Assembly: GCF_004210375.1 (NCBI RefSeq) | Contig: NC_134834.1 | Coordinates: 96,662,170-96,726,169, forward strand | Length of the DNA stretch: 64,000 nucleotides | Source: Tachypleus tridentatus | Taxonomy: Eukaryota > Arthropoda > Merostomata > Xiphosura > Limulidae | Direction: 5' to 3' | Part shown: piece by piece, positions 1-11,800 of the stretch | Layout of the letters: every line of letters begins with the position of its first letter | Numbering within the stretch: position 1 is the stretch's first letter | Made by a program: the position numbers and the translations under genes | Notes under the pieces: generated by a model | The model's database searches: none | The model's input: the letters and a program-made list of their open reading frames with translations, nothing else | Told to the model about the DNA's origin: nothing

Positions 1-2094
1 TCCTTTATAAAACTAAGTGCTATGCTTAAAATAAATACTATTATAAAGTAAACTAGAACAGCAACTGACTAAAAATGAGTCAGGAAACAAATTATTATGA
101 ACCAGGTATTTTAATAATAGATAGGGAGAGAAAATGGGAGTTATTCTTCCCGTTCAATTAAGGAAATATATCTCTACTCCACAATCCGCTCAATCTAGCA
201 TAGCAAGCTGGCAGTTTTTCACAAATGAAGAAATCTTGCATCCAAATGACTCATTTGAGAAACATTGGGATATAAGTTTTAAATTTGTTTTAGTCTAAGT
301 GACATCTGCTGTAATAATAAAATTTACTGAAAGTCATGAAGTTATATCTGAAGTTGGAATTATTGTGTTTGTACATTCAATCCTGTGAGATTACAATATT
401 ATGTTTTCAAGTTCAAGGTCAGCTTGTCAAATACTCTTAGATTGCAAATCATTTCTAAATATCCTGAAAATACAGCCTTAATTACAAAAGAATTTATTTG
501 GGAATAACTGGACACAATTCCACTAAGAGAATGTTCTGAAAATATTTAGCTGAACACGTTTGCAGCCAAATGGTTCACGCTTAGAAATATGACTTGTGAT
601 GCTGAAATCTGTGGTTTATTCCCTGCAGTAAGCTCATGAAAGATAACCCATTCTGGAGCTTTGAGGTCAACAAAAAATTGAATATTTATTTGTGTCTGAA
701 GAAGCTGATTGGTCCACTACAAAAATAAGCATTAGTTCATTTACCATATAATGATATATATTTTTTCTTAATCTCTTTTTGAAATACTATCTTGTTCAGG
801 CACTGTACAACATACATGTAAGATAAGAAGCAACGTTTCTGAACTCTCAATGAACTACATCTGTCAAATACGTTAGATTTTCTATAAACACCGAGGATTT
901 TAAAGTGTCTTAGTTATAAGTAACAACACTGATTTACAGATTGTGTTTTGTATTGAAAGTCTTTATCTATATATCTGCGCGTGCAAACAATTATTGTTAA
1001 ATAATGATCAAAATCTAAGAAAGCTCAGAACGCTTCCAAAGAATTATCCTGACATTTATTTTTCAAATGTATCGAAATTCCGTTTTATTATTTGAGAACA
1101 CGTTCTCCTTACTCGAATCAGAGTACAATTCTACAATGTTCTCTTAAGGATTTATTTGAAAGATAATAATATTGTATTTCCGTGTTTGAGAGGTAAGATT
1201 CTACTGCAGATGTTCATGTTTTCCTTCACTATGTTTTTATACTGATGAAATAATTTTCAAGACGTTTATGTGTAAACATTTCCTTAATAACCACAACACT
1301 TCAATCTTCAACAGTGCTGTTATAAAATTATATTTGGTAATGTTCTACTATTGGTCTCATTTTCAGTGAAACATTTCGATCTTTAATAAGGTTTTGATTG
1401 AAACTAGATCTGGTATCTTTGGCAAAACCTGGCAAGTGTCTGAATGACATTTTTAGTATTAACTCATATCGTATATACATTTAGTATAGTTTCTTTAGGT
1501 TTAATTTCAGACTATGATTTTTAGATCGCAACCAACAAATCACCATAGACAGCTTGACATCACTGTTTGTCATGATCCCAGCAGGAGAGGGATCTTATGA
1601 CACTATGATAATCTACGTCATGCAGATCACATACATAGACTTGGGAAACATGAGGTTTGAAGACCAGGAGCTGCGGTTTTGGTACGCTAAATAGGACCCA
1701 TCGTACGTATAACGCCATATTCATCATATATCCTGCTGGCCTTTGCAGCCTAGAAATGGAAAGTCTCTCCACAAGCCGATTAATCTGAAGTGAAAACGTT
1801 GTAACTTGTGATTATATCTTATCAAAGCGGATCTTTTTCTACTGCTAACACAAATGACCGTCGGAAAATGTAGGTTCATGGTATCCTAATCTACTTAACC
1901 TAGATCAGCTCCACTTTACCAAAACAGTCTCCAGGAAGTAAATTCTTAAGTGATAACTTTACTTAACTTTTGGGTTAAATTATCTTTAAGCAACCATGCA
2001 CATTGTACGTGTGGGATAAAACTGTTAGTAATGCGAAAATGGCATTAGTTTAGTCTTCATCGTTATTCATTAGGAATGAGGCTGCTACCTTACA
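1..2094. other. Non-coding stretch, no gene recognised
   Basis: AT-rich DNA with no long open frame and no recognised repeat. A GC-richer pocket at about 1540-1790 contains a plus-strand frame of about 50 codons (ending at the TAG at 1691) that reads somewhat like protein, but it has no homologue I recognise and no good splice sites. The 70-codon minus frame over the same bases is not supported either. Confidence 0.6.
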
Positions 2095-2292
2095 GCGTAG
2101 CTGAGTATGATTGAATAACAAAGTACATTATGGCGTAGCTGAGTATGATTGAATAACAAAGTACATTATGGCGTAGCTGAGTCTGCTAGGATAACAAAGT
2201 ACATTATGGAGTAGCTGAGTCTGCTAGGATAACAAAGCACATTATGGAGTAGTTGAGTCTGCTAAGATGAGAAAGTACATTATGGCTTAGCT
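2095..2292. repeat. Minisatellite, 38-bp unit, five copies
   Basis: Five head-to-tail units start at 2095, 2133, 2171, 2209 and 2247, each opening with G(C/A)GTAG(C/T)TGAGT and closing with ACATTATG; a sixth is cut off after 8 bases. Units 1 and 2 are identical. Units 3-5 share a variant middle (CTGCTAGGATAAC-like), so the array has two unit types grouped by position, as expected if it grew by local duplication. Confidence 0.95.
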
Positions 2293-2517
2293 ACTAAAAG
2301 AAAAAAGTTAAATCAGTAATTAAGATGGAATACAGTAAGATGGTCAAAGTAGAAGATGGCGGCATCTTTCAACAATGATATTGCATCGCACTTGTCCCAG
2401 TGTGGCACAACGTTAAACGTGAAGACTTACAATGATATAGAAATTGTATAGACATCCTAGAGCAGAGCTTCGTGCTAAACTAACAATAACAAGGGTTCTA
2501 CAGTATCATTCATGCTA

Positions 2518-2605
2518 TCTGACGCTATAAGTATGGGTTCGATTCGTGCAGTAAACACAGAGCACCTGGATCTTGGTAGGGCTTTGCTTTAAAACTATTA
2601 ACTAA
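2518..2605 (+). mobile_element. Diverged SINE-B/C fragment
   Basis: Shows the order seen in better SINE-B copies: a GACGCTATAAG segment, a B-box-like GGGTTCGATTC, CACAGAGCAC, then GGGCTTTGCTTTAAAAC. No tail repeat or target-site duplication could be seen. Old and heavily mutated. Confidence 0.45.
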
Positions 2606-3232
2606 ACGCCACTCTCTAATGTGTGCTTTCAGAGCCAATTATAGGTTGGCTACTACGTCTGCTGGTAATTACTTATACACGATCTGTATTATACTTTTCT
2701 GTAAAGACGTTGAATATTCAACACTGACGACTTGAGATGGTTGTGCTTTTATAATATGTAACAGTTATCATCAGAATATTTATGCAAGAAAACCATTTGA
2801 AATTCATCAGGTTAAAGATATACTTGAAATTTTTATACTAATCAATTAGCTACACACGAAATTTGCTCACATCGTACTAAGAATTACGGGAAACTGTAAA
2901 ACGAATTTAATATGAATTATATTACTATTTATTTATGTTTATTATTTTAATAATAAGGACTCAAAATTATTTCCACATAAATATTTCAAGTTCAGCTCTA
3001 GTCCTTCCACATTCAAACATTTTATACATTGTATAAATAATTTTAAATGGTGTTAAATAATTTTACTTACGGTTTATTATGTTTTCATTGTGTTACAGCT
3101 CATGCAATTTCGTCCTTTGCTGAATCAAACCTATTTCGAGAAATTGTAACTCCTCAAAGTCAAGTCCTAGACGTAGCTAGATAGAATACTTTAATCAAGC
3201 ATTACATAATTTAATATATTCGGTTTCGTTCT
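2606..3232. other. Non-coding stretch, nothing recognised
   Basis: AT-rich sequence without supported coding frames or repeats. Confidence 0.5.
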
Positions 3233-3500
3233 GGTTTGTTTGTTTTTGAATTTCGCGCAAAGCTATTCGAAGGCTATCTGCGTTAGTCTTCTCTAATTTA
3301 CCAGGTAAGACTAGAGGAAAGGCAGCTAGTCATCACCACCCACCACCAACTTTTGGGTTACTCTTTTACCAATGAATAATGAGACTGAATATAACATTAT
3401 AACGTCTTCACGGCTGTAAGGGCGAGCATGTTTGGTTCCGCCAGGATTCGAACCGCGACCCTCAGATTACGAGTCGAATGACTTAGCCCACCTGGCCGTT
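3233..3500 (-). mobile_element. SINE-A copy
   Basis: Reads on minus as tRNA-like head (B box as GGATTCGAACC complement at about 3443), body with the conserved GGTGGTGATGACTAGCTGCC block (about 3331-3350) and tail at 3233 seen as TTTGTTTGTTTTTGAATTTC. Near full length, moderately diverged. Confidence 0.9.
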
Positions 3501-4974
3501 ATAATGATAGGTTTATCCATTTTTTTTATAAGCAATATATATTTTTATTATTCCGTTTGAGCTCAGAAGATGGGTTATATTATTCGTAATTTATAACTAT
3601 TCTTAACAAAATATTTCAATGTTCAGTGTTCACTGTTTCCAAAATAGGCGGCGGATAAGAAATCTAAGTAATTAAAAAAAATCATTTACATTTTATAAAA
3701 CTTTTTGATATTTTTTTAATTATATTGGACAATAATTACATGGAGTTGTCTCCTTCACCTGGCATCATCGCATGTTTCTTTTTTAAGTGACTGAGCTATT
3801 ACATTTTCACAGACATTTGAACCAAAAGCATATTTGAATTTGTTTTTGTGAAAGTTACTTCAAGTTAATTCTATTCTTTTTTTCTTTGAGCTACTTACGG
3901 CATTGATTAGAAATATGCTTTGCTTTATAAACCAGCGTCTGAAGATGAGTTTCAAGATAGAGAACATTACTTATTTTGTCAGTAGTTTATTGGCTAGGGT
4001 GCACCGACTGTTTTCAAAGATCGTTAAAACGTATCCCATGTTTATTGATACTGTCTGAAAAAAAGATATCACAGATATACGTTAGAGCTGTTTACATGCT
4101 ACAGACTGTATACTTTCGAATGAAAAAATAGATCAAAGACACCAGACGTCTTCTCGTAGAAATCAGAGTGCTATTGATCCGGAGCTGCAAACGTATCAAA
4201 TCCTTGCAGGTTTCAATTTTTTAAAAATAGCCACAATCGAAGATTTTTTATTTCATGTTACTAATTGTAAATCAAACATTATTTAATCCTCTATATGGGT
4301 AATACATGATTTTGTTTTAATATGTTAAAAGGTACTTCCTTCCGCGTAAATTCAAATCAAAGGACCTTGTCTTACAAAATGTTTATTTACTCACAGTTAA
4401 CACCTGGATTTTCCTTCCATTGATTCGTTGACGGCGATGTAGAAAGGAATTATTAATTTAAAACGTCAAATGATCCAAGTATCTCGAAATTACTTTCAAA
4501 ATAAATGTAAGGATTAGTGACGCATCTGTTTCTTCCTCTAATTCAATGTGTAACACTTTATTTCCTCAAACAAATAGAAAGACATTTGCACTTAGAAATG
4601 ATCAGCGAATTAATACAACAGATTTTAACTGAATTATCTACTTAACTATGTTAAAGAAATTAAAGTATCAGATGCTTAACTTTCACATATCCTTTTGTCT
4701 TGAGAGATAAAGTAAACTGACGAAGAAAGAACACGTAGTTTTTGTCACATATTCAACCTAACTCAGTATATGATGAACTCAAACTTGATATCAAGATGTG
4801 GTCACTGTTTGTTTTGTTGTTGTTTTGTATCGATATTTTGTTTATTGCACTAAATACCAATAATATGTAAGGTTAACAGTCATTAATTAAAATAATGTTC
4901 AGAACTATATGTTGTTTGCATACTTATAATACAGAAACCTTATATTTATATGTTAGCGCTTACTAAGAAAAAAA
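3501..4974. other. Non-coding stretch, nothing recognised
   Basis: 1.5 kb of AT-rich DNA between two SINE-A copies. No open frame worth calling and no repeat family recognised. Confidence 0.5.
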
Positions 4975-5237
4975 GGTCCGGCATGACCAGGTGGTTAAGA
5001 CACTCGACTCGTCATTTGAGGGTCACGGGTTCGAATCCCCGTCACACCAAAAATGCTCGTCCTTTCAGCCGTGAGAGTATTATAATGTCACAATCGATCC
5101 TATTATTTGTTCGTAAAAGAGTAGCCCAAGAGTCGACTGGCTGCCTTCCCTCCAGTCTTACGCTGTTAAATTAGGGACGACAAGCGGAGATAGCCCACGT
5201 ATAGCTTTGCGCGAAATGTAAAACAAACCAAACCAAG
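4975..5237 (+). mobile_element. SINE-A copy with internal deletion
   Basis: Head begins GGTCCGGCATGACCAGGTGG with A and B boxes readable (GGTTCGAATCC at 5029). The body runs through GTAGCCCAAGAGT and then jumps to GGCTGCCTTCCC at about 5138, so the GGCGGTGGGTGGTGATGAC block is missing. Ends in an AAAC-type tail. The 74-codon frame here is just the SINE read in one frame. Confidence 0.9.
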
Positions 5238-5515
5238 AAAGAAGTAGGTAAGAGATCTAATAACCTTCACTTTGTCTGTTACATTTCTTAGCGTTTTTAT
5301 AGATTTCTCATTCAATTTATAGTGTGAAAATACAGTGCATAAACTATTTTCATATAACTTTATTCACAACAATTCAGTACTTAAAAAACAATTAAAATTT
5401 TTAGAATTTAGCATTAACCCCTTGAGATAATAAAAGGAAATTATTTAGTGCAACTGTCACTTACGTTTTTATTTTTCCCAACATTTTGATTCATATTATC
5501 TTAAACTTACATATA

Positions 5516-5541
5516 CACTGCTGGCCAAAATTTTAAGGCCA
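5516..5541 (+). repeat. Left outer terminal inverted repeat of Tc1-like element
   Basis: First 26 bases, beginning CACTGCTGGCC, match the complement of 6968-6993 with only a few differences. Confidence 0.9.
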
Positions 5542-5829
5542 ATGAACATAAAGAAAAAATATGCATTTTGCGTTGTTAGACTCAACCAATTATTTGAGTA
5601 GAGATTCGTAAGACGAAAATAAGAAAAGGGAAAAACCTTTTAGCATTTGATAGCGAAAAAATGTGAACACTATGAAATTAGCCTACATGCTAGCTGGTCA
5701 AAAGTTTTAGACCACACTGAAACGAAACGTTAATCGGTAAACACGTAACGAAATTTAGTCATTTGTGTTCATGCATTAGCGTTGTCGGAATCTTCCACTG
5801 ACATCTCCTGTGTTACATTGGGTAAAAAC

Positions 5830-6812
5830 ATGGCAAAGGCTAAAAAGTTGACAGAGTTTAAACATGACAGAATTGTCATGCTGCAAAAGCAAGGTCTCTC
5901 TCAACGTGCCATCGCTGGTGAGATTAGACGTAGTAAAACTGCTGTTGCAAATTTCTTACAAGACCCTGAGAGATACGGAACGAGAACTTCAAGTGGTCGA
6001 CCCAAGAAAATTTCGCCGGCGTTGAGCAGGAGGATTCGAAGGGTTGTCCGGTAAGACATCAGCCGATCGTCGAACCAGATTAAGGCTTTTACGGACGCAG
6101 AATGCAGCTCAAAACCAATAAGACTGCGTCTACAAGAGAAAGGCCTTAAAAATCGTAAACATCTTCAAAGGCCACGTCTCCTTCCACACTACGAAACAAC
6201 TCGGTTAAACTTTGCTGAGAAGCACCAAACATGGGACGTAGAAAAGTGGAAGAAGGTTTCGTTTTCTGATGAGAAAAATTTAACCTGGATGGTCCAGATG
6301 GCTTCCAACGTTACTAGCACGATAAAGATATCCTACCGGAAACATTCTCTACACGACACAGTGGAGGAAGTTCCATCATGGTCTGGGGTGCTTTCTCCTT
6401 TTATGGAAGAATGGAGCGTCAAACAGCAGCTGGCTACATTGGCATGCTGGAGAGAGCATCCTTATTGACTAAAGGCCCTCGCTTGTGTTGAAATGACTGG
6501 ATCTTTCAGCAGGAGAACACTGCAATCCACAATGCCACCAAGACAAAGGACTTCTTCATGGTGAATAACGTGATTCTTTCGGACCATCCAGCGTGTTCGC
6601 CCGAATTGAACCTCATTGAAAATGTTTGGGGGTAGATGGCAAGGTAAGTCTATAGAAATGGACGTCAATTTCAAACAGTGCATGGTCTTCGTGAAGCCAT
6701 CTTCACCACTTCTAACAACATTCCAGCAAGCCTTCTGCAAACGCTTATATCGACCATGCCAAAACGAATGTTTGAAGTTATTCGCAATGACGGCTATGAA
6801 ACTCACTACTGA
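5830..6812 (+). pseudogene. Broken Tc3/Tc1-like transposase
   Basis: An ATG at 5830 opens a frame of 74 codons with the paired HTH DNA-binding domain (residues about 8-45, including LSQRAIAGEIRRSKTAVANF) and a GRPKK hook (about 57-61), stopped by TAA at 6052. In-frame and shifted continuation is recognisable to 6812: FSDEK (first catalytic Asp region, about 6260), FQQEN where families have QQDN (about 6505), SPELNLIENVWG followed directly by TAG (about 6600-6635), and a C-terminal MPKRMFEVI...ETHY ending at TGA 6810-6812. I prefer the ATG at 5830 over the upstream TTG because it starts the usual conserved N terminus. Multiple frameshifts, two stops and the Asp-to-Glu change make it non-functional. 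Confidence 0.9.
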
Positions 6813-6967
6813 GACCTCTCGTTGGGCATTGGTATAGTTTTAATCTTTTGACCAGCGAGTATTAAGGCTAATTTCATTGTGTTCACAGTTTCCTTATTAA
6901 ATGCTAAAAAAAGTTTTTTATTTTTATTTTTCCCTTTCTTATTTTCATCTTTCGGAGCTCTACTCAT

Positions 6968-6993
6968 TTGCCTTAAGATTTTGGCCAGCAGTG
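6968..6993 (-). repeat. Right outer terminal inverted repeat of Tc1-like element
   Basis: Complement of the left end; followed by the TA duplication and a short TA/TG-rich microsatellite (about 6994-7040). Confidence 0.9.
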
Positions 6994-7053
6994 TATATGT
7001 GTATGTATATATATACACATACTCACTAACACACATCATTTCAAATAACCAGA

Positions 7054-7212
7054 CCAAAAGCTACACAAGGGCTGTCTGTGTTAGCTGTCCTTAATTTAGC
7101 AGTAAAAGACTATATGCTACTCTTTTATTAACGAATAGTTGGATTTACCGTTACGTTATAACAATCACATGTTGATGTGACGGTCACTAGAACCCACGAC
7201 CCTCAGATCCAT
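7054..7212 (-). mobile_element. Diverged SINE-A fragment with internal deletion
   Basis: Minus-strand 3' body (AGCTACACAAGGGCTGTCTG at 7060 as complement of the tail-proximal part), then ACTCTTTTATTAACGAATAG and a B-box remnant at about 7190. The middle block (GGTGGTGATGACTAG) is lost. Confidence 0.75.
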
Positions 7213-7730
7213 AATAACAAAATAAAGTATTATACTACAAGTAAGTCATTCAGTTTGAACATAATATCAAAAAATATAACTAGAAAAAATAGTCTCAAGA
7301 AAACCTGAACACTTCAGTAAACTTGATAATGTAAAAACACTTTGCTGAACAAAGTTTAAAATTATTAATTAATTAATTAAGACTATTTTAGTGCAGATAA
7401 TAAGACACGAAAACCATCACATGAACAAAAAGACCGGAAAGTTTTAAAAGTACATCAAAATGAACAAATAAATGAATTTTGTTTTCTAATTTCTCATTAC
7501 TCTTCTTATTTAATCAATTAGCTGTATAGAAATTCCAGTCATATTCATGTTATTCCTTTTTAACGATTAAGAACAGTCTAACAGATGAAGAATTCCATTC
7601 ATAAAGTAATAACTTTATTACCTAAGTAGTCTATAGTGTTGAAAAGTAAGAAGGATAATTTAATTTCAAAGAATTGACATGTTTGAGGAAATTACACAAA
7701 CAACATATATATACAATCCTCTTAATGTCT
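7213..7730. other. Non-coding stretch, nothing recognised
   Basis: AT-rich, with a short AATT microsatellite at about 7363-7379. Confidence 0.5.
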
Positions 7731-7974
7731 CCACACTCGTCATCTGAGGGTCGCGGGTTCAAATCCCCGTCACACCCAACATACTCGTCCTATCAGCCAT
7801 GGGGGTAGTATAATGTTATGGACAATCGCACTATTCGTTGATAAAAGAATAGCCCAAGAGTTGGCGTTGGGTGATGAGGACTAACTGCCTTTCCTTTAGT
7901 TTTACACTGCTAAATAAGCGCGGATAGCCCGAGCGTAGCTTTGCGTGAAATTGAAAACAAACAAACAAACAAAC
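7731..7974 (+). mobile_element. SINE-A copy, 5'-truncated
   Basis: Begins inside the tRNA head (CACTCGTCATCTGAGGGTCG), so the A box is missing while the B box (GGTTCAAATCC) remains. Full body and a clean AAAC tail with four to five repeats (7955-7974). Confidence 0.9.
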
Positions 7975-8712
7975 GAATCTTATTACGGAAATTCAAACCC
8001 TATAGGACAAAATCTATTATAAACATAACTTTCTTCGCGTTGAGATCAGTTTTTTCTTCTTTATCTCTCATAATGTCATTAGTAGCATACTTGAAGGTGA
8101 TGTATCAAACTTATAACATTGTTAATTCCCTTCTTATATATATGTATAAAAAATATATACTCTATTAAGGAATTCTTAGCGCATTCCAGGCTTAGCAACA
8201 AAACTCAATAAAACTATAGATTCTGCTGTGTAAAATTATGGAAAATTAATTTTGTTTGTCTTAAATGTTACTTCGAAGAACCAATATCTATTGAAAGAAT
8301 TTTATATAAAAAAGTTAATATTAGCAGTAACTGAAGAAGAGTGCAATTAAAAAACGCGGTAATTTTTATTTGAAGCTGTTTAGAATACAAACTGAACCGA
8401 TGAAGAACATTAAAGTTCTTATCGAAAGGATTGTCGCTTAGAGGCAGTTTATATATGTGTATAATAGGGCACGATTCTAATTTTGGAGAAGTTACAGCTT
8501 ACGTAGGCGTATCGATTCACGATTTTGGGGATTACGCTTGTAACTTTTCCTCTTGGTAATTCTAGTTTGATTCTTTCAATCCATGAGCAGACTTATGTAA
8601 TAATAAAATAAAATATCACATAGATTCTGAGATGCGTGTGAGGAGTGAGTCTGGCAGTGTTCTACACTATGCATGTTTCTTTCTTTTCCATTGCTCTAGA
8701 AATGTTTAGCAA
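7975..8712. other. Non-coding stretch, nothing recognised
   Basis: AT-rich DNA without supported features. Confidence 0.5.
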
Positions 8713-9000
8713 TATTGTTTGTTTGTTTGTTAGTTTTTGAATTTCACGCAAAGCTACTCGAGGGCTATCTGCGTTAACCGTCACTAATTCAGCAGTTTAA
8801 GACAAAAGGTAAGGCACCTAGTCATCACCACCCACCGCCAACTCTTGCACTACTATTTTACCAACGAATAGTGAGACTAACCATCACATTCTAACGCCAC
8901 CACGGCTAAAATGGAGAGCATGTTTGGTGCATCGGGGATTCTAACCCGCGACCCTGGGATTACAAGTCGAAAGTCTTAATCAACCTGACAATGCCGCGCC
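8713..9000 (-). mobile_element. SINE-A copy with target-site duplication
   Basis: Full head-to-tail copy on minus. Flanked by GTTTAGCAA (8704-8712) and GTTTAGAAA (9001-9009), an imperfect 9-bp duplication. Confidence 0.88.
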
Positions 9001-9443
9001 GTTTAGAAAGCAAGTAGTGTCGACTTAGTACATATGTGGACATTGAAGTAGTAACAGCATCATCCATGGGTCATAATTACTTTTACTGATCATTTTAACG
9101 AGTAGCTGCAGATAGTTTCTAGGTTACTAACATGGTGATGAAAGTGAAATAAACACTTATAAGTACATTTCTGTTCTTCTGAATTGGTCTCAGTGTGCTA
9201 AAGTTTTAAATCTCAAACGTAAGTAATGATATGGGAATTTGTTTCTTTAATATATTAACATAAAGTATAAAAATGATCCTTGACCTTTATAGTTTTTAAG
9301 CATCTTTTATGTGAAAGGAATGTACATGTTTTTTTTTAAGAATAAAATTAGCGACATTTTATTAAATAATTTATGAAAAGACTCTAAACACTAAAGATTA
9401 CTGTGCGTTTGGATAATTATTTTAAATGCTCCTAAATACTAAA

Positions 9444-9702
9444 GTCTGCTATGACCCGGTGGTTAGGTTACTCGAGTCGCAACCTATGGGTCGCAAGTCC
9501 GAAAATGCTTGTTCTTTCAGCCATGAAGTCATTATAATATGGTAATTAATATCATTATTTCTTGATAAAAGAGTAACCAAAAGATGGCGGTGGATGATGT
9601 TCACTAGCTACCTTAAGTCTAATTTATAACTTCAAAATTAGAAGACAACTAGGGTAAAATAGTCCGCAAAACGCTTTGCAGAAAATTTAAGAAACAAATA
9701 AA
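9444..9702 (+). mobile_element. Old SINE-A copy
   Basis: Head (TATGACCCGGTGGTTAGGTT), ATTTCTTGATAAAAGAGTAA, GGCGGTGGATGATG and a tail-proximal GCTTTGCAGAAAATTTAAG are all recognisable, but many substitutions show that it is older than its neighbours. The B box is damaged. Confidence 0.8.
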
Positions 9703-10592
9703 ATCTACACACTACTTTGTAAATTGTCCATAGCCTTGATAACAGCTAGGCTTAAAAGAGATACGTTACACTTGAACAGAAACACACGACTTTCCATCAA
9801 CTTTAGTTAATTCTTGAAAAAGGTATTAGCAATTTGAGGAATTGTACATAAGTTTGATTTATAATACCTTAAGACTTTGTTCACTTGACGTAACAATTAA
9901 TGAATTCACAAGGGAAGTAATAGCTAGACTCAAAAGAACATATCATGAATAGATGATTCTATAAAATCATGCTTAAATATATTTATTCTAAACGAAGACT
10001 GATACTGGCAGGTAAACTGACAACGGAAAGTCAAATCAGAGTTAATGATACTTTAAATATGAAAACGAGAAATGAAACAACTCTTGAAATTGTAATGTTC
10101 TTACTGAAGGTAATATTAATTCGTAATACAAATTTGGATTCATACATTATTTGTCTTTGAATATGTTTTCAATTAAGTTTTTTTAAAAAAAGTATGTTTC
10201 TAGTCACTTTTTAAAGACTTTCCTCAAAATTGTGAATGTACTTTTGAAAATTCGTTGTTTAATATATGCAATCAAACTTAGTATAATTTCAGTTCTTGTA
10301 ACTAACAGTAACAGTCAAACAAATTATTTTTATTTCAAAATTAAAATTTATAAATCTATATATATAAAAAAAATATTCAGGAAAAAAACAAATCATTTCA
10401 CTCGGTCGTTCTAGAAACATTAACGTATACTACTTTGAATATTTCTTAACTGGACCAGGCCTTCGTTTCAGTGGTATTAAAATGTACTTCTTTGAAGGCT
10501 TCTAAACTGGACTAGAGTTGTTTCTCAGCCAGTATTCTGTTTTACCTGAACAAGAATGGCAAAACCAAGTCACACAAAACCTATTATGTACG
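9703..10592. other. Non-coding stretch, nothing recognised
   Basis: AT-rich; the two 60-63 codon frames at about 9969-10160 and 10232-10414 have AT-driven composition (K, I, N, Y-rich) and no family resemblance. Confidence 0.5.
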
Positions 10593-10865
10593 TTTGTTTG
10601 TTTGTTTGTTTAATTTCGCTCAAAGCTACATGAGGGCTATCAGAGTTATCCGCCCCTAAATTAGCAGTGTAAAACTAAAGGGAAGGCAGCTAGTCATCAC
10701 CACCCACCGCCAAATCTTGGTCTACTCTTTTACGAATAGTGGGATTGATAGTCCCATTACAACGCTCACTCGGCTAAAAGGGCGAGCATGTATGGTGTGA
10801 TGGGGAATCGAAACAGCCACCCTCAGATTACGAGTCGAGCGCTTTATCCACCAAGCCATACTGGA
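10593..10865 (-). mobile_element. SINE-A copy with target-site duplication
   Basis: Near full length on minus. Flanked by CCTATTATGTACG (10580-10592) and CCTATTTTGTATG (10866-10878), a 13-bp duplication with two mismatches. The tail abuts the left duplication. Confidence 0.92.
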
Positions 10866-10984
10866 CCTATTTTGTATGCTTCAAGAAAAATGAATGAGTG
10901 TTCCTTACCTTAAAAAATTGTAACTTGCATGCGAACCTTATCGATTTTTTTATGGAGGGAATAATTCTGCACTCTAGGATTTCC

Positions 10985-11100
10985 ATTAAGTGAGCCTAAT
11001 AGGTTAGAGGCAGTAATCCAGACTTTCGATGGTAAAACCCGGAGTTCGATTTTCCTCCATATATTGAAAGCAGATAGCTTATTGTGTAATTGTGTACCGA
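10985..11100 (+). mobile_element. Diverged SINE-B/C copy
   Basis: GTGAGCCTAATAGGTTAGAG resembles an A-box region, GGAGTTCGATTTTCCTCC (about 11040) a B-box region, followed by AAGCAGATAGCTTATTGTGT as in SINE-B/C 3' segments. The minus 65-codon frame here is a shadow. Confidence 0.55.
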
Positions 11101-11551
11101 AAATCATTAACTACCAAACGTATTAATATCATTAATATTTAATCGTGTAATTTTCTTTCGTTATTTGGGCTTGATATCGAAATTTGGAATAAAAAATAAT
11201 CACTTACTGACTTGTAAGTTTAATAAGATTCATCAAGGACATCCCCAAACTAATTTACTTCATTTATAGTTAACGATTCTCATTATTTACGCAGTTTTTC
11301 AAAATGCCAGAAGTGGATGAGAATGTTCCAATTTGATCACTGTGATGAGATTCGTCTGATAGCAACAACTGATAAATGTATTTTCCATTAAAATCATAGG
11401 TAAAGTAGAGTCGGTGAGGTATTCAGCATTTCACAAAGGTTTGTAGCATTCATGTTTAAAGTAGTATCTTTGTGACGTTTAGAAAGCATGACCTAATAAT
11501 TATTTTTCATCTAATCATTAAAAGGATCTGTTTTCAAATTTCTCTTCTCTT

Positions 11552-11669
11552 CCAGTGTGATCGCAGAAAGATTACGGGCTTATAACATTAAAATCTGGTG
11601 TTCAATTTCCCGCGGTGGACAAAACATATAGCCTATTGAGGCTTTGCTCTTAAGCAAACATACTAAAAC
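11552..11669 (+). mobile_element. SINE-B copy, diverged
   Basis: GGGCTTATAACATTAAAATC, a B-box-like GTTCAATTTCCCG, GGTGGACAAAACATATAGCC and GAGGCTTTGCTCTTAAGC follow the same order as the adjacent copy at 11674. The two lie head to tail. Confidence 0.7.
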
Positions 11670-11673
11670 CTTC

Positions 11674-11800
11674 GCCCCCCAGTGGCTCAGCGGTATTGCT
11701 GTGGACTTATAACGCTAAAAACCGGGTTTCGATACCCGTTATGGGCAGATCACAGATAGCCCATTGAGTAGCTTTGTACTAAACTCAAAACAACAACAAC
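11674..11800 (+). mobile_element. SINE-B copy, best preserved
   Basis: Begins GCCCCCCAGTGGCTCAGCGG, a tRNA-like A box, then GACTTATAACGCTAAAAACC, the B box GGGTTTCGATACCC, GGGCAGATCACAGATAGCCC, GAGTAGCTTTGTAC and an AAC-repeat tail. About 127 bp. The last 40 bp before the tail resemble the end of SINE-A. Confidence 0.85.

Larger units (their letters stand above)
5516..6993 (+). mobile_element. Tc3/Tc1-like DNA transposon, both ends intact, IR/DR type
   Basis: The element starts CACTGCTGGCCAAAATTTTA and ends with its complement (TTTTGGCCAGCAGTG, last base 6993). Both ends are flanked by TA (5514-5515, 6994-6995), the standard Tc1/mariner target duplication. A second inner repeat pair, GCTGGTCAAAAGTTTTAGAC at 5693 and its complement at 6837-6856, gives the IR/DR end structure known from Sleeping Beauty-type elements. 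Total length 1478 bp. The transposase between the ends is broken, so the copy is non-autonomous but could be mobilised in trans if a partner exists. Confidence 0.93.
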
